64,000 nucleotides of DNA. It comes from Eurosta solidaginis. Taxonomy: Eukaryota; Arthropoda; Insecta; Diptera; Tephritidae. The notes beneath the pieces were generated by a model. That model saw nothing but the letters and a program-made list of their open reading frames with translations. It was not told the DNA's origin and ran no database searches. Shown here one piece after another: positions 57,630 to 64,000 of this stretch. The stretch spans positions 140,111,689-140,175,688 of the forward strand of contig NC_090321.1 in assembly GCF_040869045.1 (NCBI RefSeq), given 5' to 3'. A program made the translations under genes and the position numbers. Every line of letters begins with the position of its first letter. The stretch's first letter is position 1.

Positions 57630-58704
57630 GCCGGGTCGATTTGTGGGGAGGCAAAAAAATCGCCCATTGCTCTATGAAAATCATATTCTAGGGATCAAAA
57701 TAAGAAACTTTGCCGAAGGAACCATATCTCTAAAACATCAGAATTGTCCCCCAATTTGGTTCGAACTTTTGGGTAGGGGCAAATTTTGAAAAATCCCACT
57801 TTGACCCATTTAGAGTGCTGCAATCGATTCCAAATGTATGACCGACCCCCACTAGCTTTGGAGGCCCGACCCACCGATGCCAGTGGCATACCCCCTGGAA
57901 CCCCCCTGGGGGTTCACCATACAAACATTTCAAAAAATCGCCGGTTTTGCACTTTACATGAAAAAATCAGCTAAATGGCTATGTGGTAATAAGGCCAATT
58001 GACCTCATGGTCGTTGACCTTATGTCACCACATCATCACATTAATGCATTGTCATCGAGCCTTGATAGGTGTGCAAAGTTGCAATCAAACTTATCGCCAT
58101 TCAAAGTGGTGATAAGGCCAATTGACCTTATGGCCGTTGACCTTATGTCACCACACCATCACATTAATGCATTTTCATCGGTCCTTGAGACGTATGCAAA
58201 GTTTCAAATTAATCAGACTTCTAGAAACCGGTGAAAATTAAGCTTAAAGATTCCGTTACATACAGGCAAGCTAATAAAAGCGTGCTAAAAATGAATATAA
58301 CTTAGTAATAGAAAAGAAATTAAAAAAAAATATTAGAAATTAGCGTTTTTACAACCCTTTTAAAAGCAAGGCATCACTGTGATGCATTTGCCTGTCGTAA
58401 ACATAGTTGTGTGGGTTTTTTGTTCAACCGTTTTAAAAAATGAAGGTATCACTGTGTCACAATTGCAGATCGTAAAATTGCTTGTGTTGTTTTTTTTAAG
58501 CCACCACAAGACACAGCAGGTCGAATTGAAATTACCATTTCATTCTTATTACCTCGTCTCGTAGAACATATATAACGCAACAGTTTTTGTGAATGCATTA
58601 AGTCGTTGTGAAGAACTCAAAGTGTGAGGTGTTAATTTCAGATAAAAAATAATTTCAAAAAAAAATAATAAGTGAAGTGACCATTCCAAATCAAAAAGTT
58701 TACA

Positions 58705-58842
58705 ATGAATCCACCATCCTTTACACCGCAAGATCAAGCAACTACATCAACAACTATCGAAAACCCAATGAGTCATATACCCAAGCATGATGTTCCAGTC
58801 CATGGTAACCAACCAATTCAGAATTGGGTTCTCTCAAAATAA
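58705..58842 (+). pseudogene. Left-arm ORF start of the foldback-like element
   Basis: 45 codons, MNPPSFTPQD...; the first 30 residues match the right-arm protein, then the reading leaves the arm (PVHGNQPIQNW) and stops at 58840-58842. The same promoter-like TATA (58568-58575) lies 130 bases upstream. A palindromic by-product of the arm structure or a truncated paralogue. Confidence 0.6.
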
Positions 58843-58942
58843 CAGGATGAGGTTCGTTTACCATCCTAGTATGATACTTCTCATCAATTTTATCTATCGT
58901 TTCTTCTCTTGATTTGCTCTTGATACTTGTCAAGCAATTTGT

Positions 58943-59248
58943 TTAATTTATTAAATACACTTTTTTCAGCATTATATCCATACCAAGTTTTTCCCAAATT
59001 CCAATCAACTTATCTTGTACTTGAATAGTGAATGATTTATGGGAAAACTTTTTTTGTTCTGTTTTAGCACGTTCGCTTAAGTAAAAATAATATCTCAAGA
59101 TATCCAGATGGGTTGGTAAATTAAGATCAGTTAAATCAGTAGACACACCAAAAACAATAACATCATGCTTGGGTATATGACTCATTGGGTTTTCGATAGT
59201 TGTTGAACTAGTTGCTTCATCTTGCGGTGTAGAGGATGGTGGATTCAT
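58943..59248 (-). pseudogene. Unrecognised protein of the foldback-like element
   Basis: 101 codons on the minus strand: a Thr/Ser/Pro-rich leader of 30 residues (MNPPSSTPQDEATSS), then a helical-looking region (LPTHLDILRYYFYLSERAK, SFTIQVQDKLIGIWEKLGM). The reading is broken near 58945, but the other two frames continue with LNKLLDKYQEQIKRRN and then VNEPHPVILREPN, so the original protein was longer and ran into the left side of the centre. No known domain is recognised; it is not an evident transposase. Its start lies in the right arm, and the left arm holds the same start. Confidence 0.55.
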
Positions 59249-60633
59249 TGTAAACTTTTTGATTTGGAATGGTCACTTCACTTATTATTTGTTTTGAAAT
59301 ATTTTTTTATCTGAAATTAGCTCTTCACACTTTGAGTTCTTCACAACGACTTAATGCATTCACCAAAACTGTTGGTTATATATGGTCTACGAGACGAGGT
59401 AATAAGAATGACATGGTAATTTCAATTCTACCTGCTGTGTCTTGTGGTGGCTTAAAAAAAAACAACACAAGCAATTTTACGATCTGCTATTGTGTCACAG
59501 TGATACCTTCATTTTTTAAAACGGTTGAATAAAAAACCCACACAACTATGTTTACGACATGCAAACGCATCACAGTGATGCCTTGCTTTTAAAAGGGTTG
59601 TAAAAACGCTAATTTCTAATAATTTTTTTTAATTTCTTTTCTATTACTAGTTAAATTCATTTTTAGCACGCTTTTATTAGCTTGGCCTGTATGTAACGGA
59701 ATCTTTGAGCTTAATTTTCACCGGTTTCTAGAAGTCTGATTAATTTGAAGCTTTGCATACGTATCAAGGACCGATGGTGTGATGGTGTGGTGACATAAGG
59801 TCAACGGCCATAAGGTCAATTGGCCTTATCACCACTTTGAATGGCGATAAGTTTGATCGCAACTTTGCACACCTATCAAGGCTCGATGACAATGCATTAA
59901 TGTGATGGTGTGGTGACATAAGGTCAACGGCCATAAGGTCAATTGGCCTTATTACCACATAGCCATTTAGTTGATTTTTTCATGTAAAGTGCAAAACCGG
60001 CGATTTTTTTAAATGTTTGTATGGTGAACCCCCAGGGGGTTCCAGGGGGTATGCCAATGGCATCGGTGGGTCGGGCCTCCAAAGCTAGTGGGGGTCGGTC
60101 ACACATTTGGAATCGATTGGAGCACTCTAAATGGGTCATAGTGGGATTTTTCAAAATTTGCCCCTACCCAAAAGTTCGACCCAAATTGGGGGACATCAGA
60201 ATTCGCTTTAGAGGTATGGTTCCTTCGGCAAAGTTTCTTATTTTGATCCCTAGAATACGATTTTCACAGAGCAATGTATGTATGTATGTATGTATTTATT
60301 TGAAAATTTGTTCCTAGCACAACAATTTTAACAAATTATTTAACAGTGCTAGTCATGAATAGCATGAGCTATAAAAATTGAACATTTATAATAATAAATT
60401 AGATTAATCAAATTAAATTAAATATAGCGGACAATAGTGAAATATTTATGTATGTAAATGTAAATCTTAAAACTAAAGAAAAGTAGTTAATAAATATTAA
60501 AAGACAGCAGTAGTGATGATAACCTTTGGCTGGTTATAGATTGAATAGTATTTAACAAACAAAGAAAGAAGACACAGAGAAAGGAAAAGGACTTAGAAAT
60601 GAACATTTTAACAAAAACAATTTGAGATCCAGT

Positions 60634-62490
60634 TTAAGAGTCGTTAAAAAATGATGTTAGCTCTTTTCTGAAGTGCAGAGCATTACTTAAGAGTCGAAGA
60701 CTAGTAGGTAGCGAGTTCCAAAGACGTATTGCAGTAACAAAGAATTGGCGCTCAGAGGTTAGCGAGCGGTATCTGATGTGCTTAAGAAGAAGCACCGATC
60801 TTGATGATTGCAGAAAAATAAGCTTACGATATAGATAGTCAGGTTCCTTCGTGTGTATCAATTTATGGAGGAAGGACAGTGTTTTGACTTTTAAAAGATT
60901 TTCGAAAGAAATGTTTAGCAACCTTTCAGCATGTTGAGATACGTGGTCAAATCTTTTCAACCCATAAACATATCTAGCAATGTTGTTGTAAACAACATTT
61001 AGTTTGTTCTTGCACAGATAGTCACAGTTTGAGTAAATCACACAACCATGGAGTAGCGTAGGTATTAAGTACGCTTTAGCCAGAAGTAGTCGTATGTGCA
61101 AAGGCGTGAAATACTGTGTTAACCATAGTGTACGAAGCATTCCATACACTTTCCCAACCGTTCTAAAAATATGGTCTTTCCATGTCAATGTTTTGTTAAA
61201 AATTACACCTAAGTTTTTCGCCGTATCTACGTATTCTATAACGGAATTGTCAAACACTACATTCTCTAAATCATTAGTGGGAAAAGACCTTCTATGAATA
61301 ACAATACATTTTGACTTATTTGGGTTTATACATAAGCCATTCATAGCAGCCCATGAAAATATTTGATTCAAATCGTGGTTTAAGTTACTTATGCACAAGC
61401 TAGTTTGATCACGAGGACAACACGTAAATAACTGCACATCATCAGCGTAGATATGAACATTACAATACTTAAGGACATCGGGTAAGTCATTGATGTACAG
61501 AACAAATAACAGAGGACCCAGGATAGAGCCTTGAGGGACGCCTCTTAAGACATGAAGGAAGTCAGACTTTTCACCATCTATACATACTGCTTGAGTCCTA
61601 TCGCCAAGATATGATCTTATAAGGGCAACTGCATGACCAGAGAAGTTAAATAGGTTTTCCAGCTTCCTACAGAGCAGAGTGTGGTCTACAGAATCGAAAG
61701 CTTTGGAGTGGTCAAGAAGTGTTAAGAAGGCAATGTAACTTTCATCCACTCGCTCACGAATTTCTTCTGTCACAGATAATAGTGCCGTTGTACAGCTCCG
61801 CTTTGACCTGAAACCGGACTGACTATCTGACAGGAGCTTGTATTCATGTACATATGATACGATTTGCCCATGTAGAATACGTTCAACGACCTTAGAGAGG
61901 AAAGGGAGTATGGCTATTGGTCGATACTCATTATTTTGTTTACGGATTGGAATAACTTTTGCAGCTTTCCAGTATATTGGGAAGACACCGGTCGTCAAAA
62001 TTGAGTTGACCAAGTAAGTAATGTGGGGAAGGATTTTGGGAAGAATGACTTTTAAAAACTTTGAACATATACCATCAAGCCCCATTGCGTTAGACTTCAC
62101 AGAAAGTATGGCTTGGATAACATCACAATTATCGACACAAACAAACTCGAAAGGGCTAGTGTCAACATTAACACGCACGGAGTAGTTATCAATACACACA
62201 TTGTCGGCTGAGTTTGGTAGTCTTACAAAAGTATTATTTATTTCGTTGATGTCGACATCAGGGGGATGAGACAGGTCACTTTTGGGCTTACCAATTCCTA
62301 TTTGTTTGATTTTGTTCCACTTTTCCTTTGTATTCAAAGCAGAACTAAACTTATACTTAAAATAATTTGCCTTGGCCAGCCTTATGGCTTTGTTTGCAAT
62401 AAGCCGAGCTGTTTTAAAGCAGCTATGCGCTTCGACTGTTTTGTACCTTTTCCACCGTGAGTAGGCTTGGTTACGAAGGTGGATAAGGTG
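60634..62490 (-). pseudogene. LINE-6 reverse transcriptase (ORF2 C-terminal part), intact domain
   Basis: Open from just after the TAA at 62488-62490 to the stop at about 60632. Linker (LIANKAIRLAKANYFKYKF), RT start SVKSNAMGLDGICSKFLK, YRPIAILPFLSKVVERI, FLTLLDHSKAFDSVDH (motif A), LRGVPQGSILGPLLF (motif B), VHIYADDVQLF (motif C, both Asp, about 61437-61450), NPNKSKCIVI, the thumb, and a C-terminus FFVTAIRLWNSLPTSL. Full family length, no frameshift. It is separated from the endonuclease only by the one stop, so it is scored as a pseudogene in the formal sense; a readthrough or sequencing error cannot be excluded. Confidence 0.9.
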
Positions 62491-63444
62491 TTATAATGTA
62501 GCATTGAACCAAGGGCTATTCTTGTATTTAAGTGTTTTTATTTTTAGTGGAACGTGATCATCGAATAACTTATTTATATTATCCTGCAGAAACTTTGTCT
62601 GGTCATCAACCGATGTTAACGTACGAATCAAGCTCCATTCAACCGACTCAACGGACTCAGCAAGGGAATAATAATCTATACTTCTGTAATCGCGATACGC
62701 GAACGAACTTGGCCTACATGATGTTTGGAAGTTGTAGTTTAGGAATATCAGGTCGTGTTTTGAGAAGCAGGAGGCGGATAGTTGCGTGTAGTGAATCATT
62801 TTATGAAGATCATTGACAAAAAATAAATCTAATAGAGAAGAGTTAGTATTTGTGAAATGCGTTGGTATAGCACAGTTTGTGGGAAAAAGTCCCAGAGATT
62901 CCATGTTTTGTTTTAAAGTGGCATCCACCAGTAGGTTACTATTAAAATCTCCAGCGATGATAATATTGTCATAGTCTAATAGTAACGATTGAAGAAATTC
63001 AATAAACGCGGAAAAATCTATTAGTCGATTCGGTCTATATGCACAGCCGATAAGAAGCCTACAATTATTATCAGAAAACATATGAACAAACACATATTCC
63101 ACAGGATCACCTGGACTAGAACAACAACACAATTTACAGGACACACTACTTTTTACATATATCGCAACACCACCACCATGACCACTTCTATCAACTCTGA
63201 AAAGTTGGTAGCCATTTATCTTCACCATATCATTTCTATGAAACGAAGAAAACCATGTTTCTGAAACACATATGACATCAATATCGGAGCCTTCTGACAG
63301 AAACCTCAACTCGTCAAGCTTTTTATAAAGGCTTTGCGCATTAATATGAATAACTTTCAGCCCGTTGGCTTTTTTACTGACTATGCGCAACAAAGTAGAT
63401 AGACAGTCTTTGGAACTCGGGGACTCATTATCGCAGACCAACAT
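62491..63444 (-). pseudogene. LINE-6 ORF2 N-terminal part: AP endonuclease
   Basis: 317 codons open on the minus strand from ATG 63444. VIHINAQSLYKKLDEL (Asn), VICVSETWFSS (Glu), GGGVAIYVKSS, IIIAGDFNSNLL (Asp/Asn), NSSLLDLFFVND and SKHDLIFLNY (His) give a complete CR1-type endonuclease. It is followed by the linker start KNSPWFNATL and the TAA at 62488-62490; the next 51 codons are open in the same frame up to the RT part. The endonuclease would nick DNA to prime reverse transcription. Confidence 0.9.
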
Positions 63445-63587
63445 TATAAAAATAATTAAGTGAATGATTTACACTGAATTTGGCTAACAACATAATTAAT
63501 GATTTTGTGATGTTGTAGGTGGAGAAAAAGACAGAGAAGGAATAGATCAGAAGAGAGCAAAGAGAAATATTTATTAGCAGGGGGCTG

Positions 63588-64000
63588 TTAGTTAAGCCTT
63601 TGGTGGCCCTCCAGGGCGTTGTTCGCAACCGGCGTGACGTCTTCACGAAAGGAAGTATTGTTTTCCAGGTCGAGACTCTCGAGAAAACTCAGGCTGGCGA
63701 CTGCTTCGGGTCGGTCGCCGAATTTTCGCTTTATATGCACCACACCCCGCATTGTGAACACCGATGAAACCTTTTTCCTCTTCTTTAGATGGATCGCAGC
63801 CTTGAAGATCTCATAGTTGTTTTTGGTCAGCGATGCATTAACAAAGATAGGCTCATTGGAATTTATTCCCACATGCACGAGTCGCAGCCCTTTGGTGTTG
63901 TTGTGGCGCCTGAAGCTCGCAATCGTTTTCAACAGCGTATTTCGGTCCGCAGGTGTGTAAAATTTAATGATAACGGCGGGATCAACCGTACCGTGGGGTA
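63588..64000 (-). CDS. LINE-6 ORF1 C-terminal part (FP25K-like domain), partial
   Basis: Open at the window edge and ending at 63588. It reads PAVIIKFYTPADRNTLLKTIA, then LRLVHVGI, IFVNASLTKNNYEIFKAAIHL and VFTMRGVVHIKRKFG. 'vN..LT..n..lf..A..l' followed by 'vwt..G.v.vrk' is the pattern of the FP25K-like domain found in ORF1 proteins of CR1-type insect LINEs, thought to bind RNA. The N-terminus (often a PHD finger or coiled coil) is outside the window. Confidence 0.7.
   Translation of the reverse strand, partial: PHGTVDPAVIIKFYTPADRNTLLKTIASFRRHNNTKGLRLVHVGINSNEPIFVNASLTKNNYEIFKAAIHLKKRKKVSSVFTMRGVVHIKRKFGDRPEAVASLSFLESLDLENNTSFREDVTPVANNALEGHQRLN

Larger units (their letters stand above)
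57630..60276. mobile_element. Foldback-like element with 1.1-kb inverted arms, family unknown
   Basis: Arms 57665-58794 and 59157-60276 are reverse complements with small differences, around a 360-bp centre. Each arm contains, from outside in: a 320-bp block with a Pro/Gly-rich-looking aacccccctggggg segment, two 123-bp direct repeats (gtggt(a/g)ataaggccaattgacc at 57983 and 58106), a second pair of 75-bp repeats with 'catcactgtg', a TATA-type box (58568) and the start of an ORF. The left side extends 35 bp further (ggccgggtcgatttgtgg); the right end is cut by the tail of LINE-6. Long arms with internal repeats recall Foldback and Galileo elements, but no P-type transposase is visible. Confidence 0.88.
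60277..64000 (-). mobile_element. LINE-6: CR1-type LINE, near-intact, continues past the window
   Basis: Order on the minus strand: ORF1 (from beyond 64000 to 63588), ORF2 endonuclease and RT (63444-60634), 3' region and an (ATGT)n tail at 60276-60297. The 3' end abuts the inverted arm of the foldback-like element, so LINE-6 probably inserted into, or removed, the end of that arm. Only one stop is seen in ORF2. Confidence 0.9.

Overview
This window looks like a stretch of transposon-dense, gene-poor chromatin from a higher fly (Diptera, Cyclorrhapha). A tephritid-like fruit fly is my best guess, from remembered repeat types rather than a database search. I see no convincing host gene, tRNA gene or rRNA gene. 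Almost every coding stretch belongs to a transposable element, nearly all are broken, and many are nested in one another.

Layout, left to right. 1-725: integrase end of an errantivirus-type (insect gypsy-group) LTR element, cut by the window edge. About 780-9715: a LOA-type LINE (DUF4780-like ORF1, endonuclease, RT, RNase H) split by a second LINE (4749-8806). The second LINE carries a 2A-like motif and a PHD-like finger, has a CAA tail, and is flanked by a 16-bp target duplication. 9716-10455: truncated copy of repeat family A. 10511-11905: a 420-bp tRNA-like repeat, tandem then inverted. 12532-15679: reverse-strand Ty3/gypsy element with a SAP domain and coiled coil in gag, both LTRs, and RT to integrase core deleted. 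15800-16160: remnant of a pogo/Tigger-like transposase. 16161-21173: tandem array of family A. 23282-23800: a minisatellite and a tRNA-derived SINE. 24363-26812: second Ty3/gypsy copy, keeping RT, RNase H and integrase, fused to an RTE-like LINE fragment (to 27170).

29021-30925: full family A copy. 31188-31602: short CAA-tailed retroposon with target duplication. 35491-41547: CR1/Jockey-type LINE (reverse) interrupted by a family B element (35863-38212), which itself holds a 418-bp TA-flanked MITE. 41548-43603: family B. 45672-45930: SINE. 46250-46997: 3' end of a LOA-like LINE. 47478-50741: two reverse CR1-type LINE pieces, the second with an unbroken 678-codon RT ORF but no endonuclease. 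51809-55192: BEL/Pao gag split by a third family B copy. 55187-56463: another CR1-type fragment. 57630-60276: element with 1.1-kb inverted arms and an unrecognised protein. 60277-64000: nearly intact reverse CR1-type LINE that leaves the window on the right.

How it fits together: families A and B (no ORF, internal tandem repeats, GTCY microsatellite, terminal hairpins) insert cleanly into other elements and resemble the DINE-1/mini-me group, which is linked to Helentrons. The nesting gives a relative age order. The density of defective elements of all classes on both strands would suit a piRNA-cluster-like or pericentromeric locus; that is inference only.
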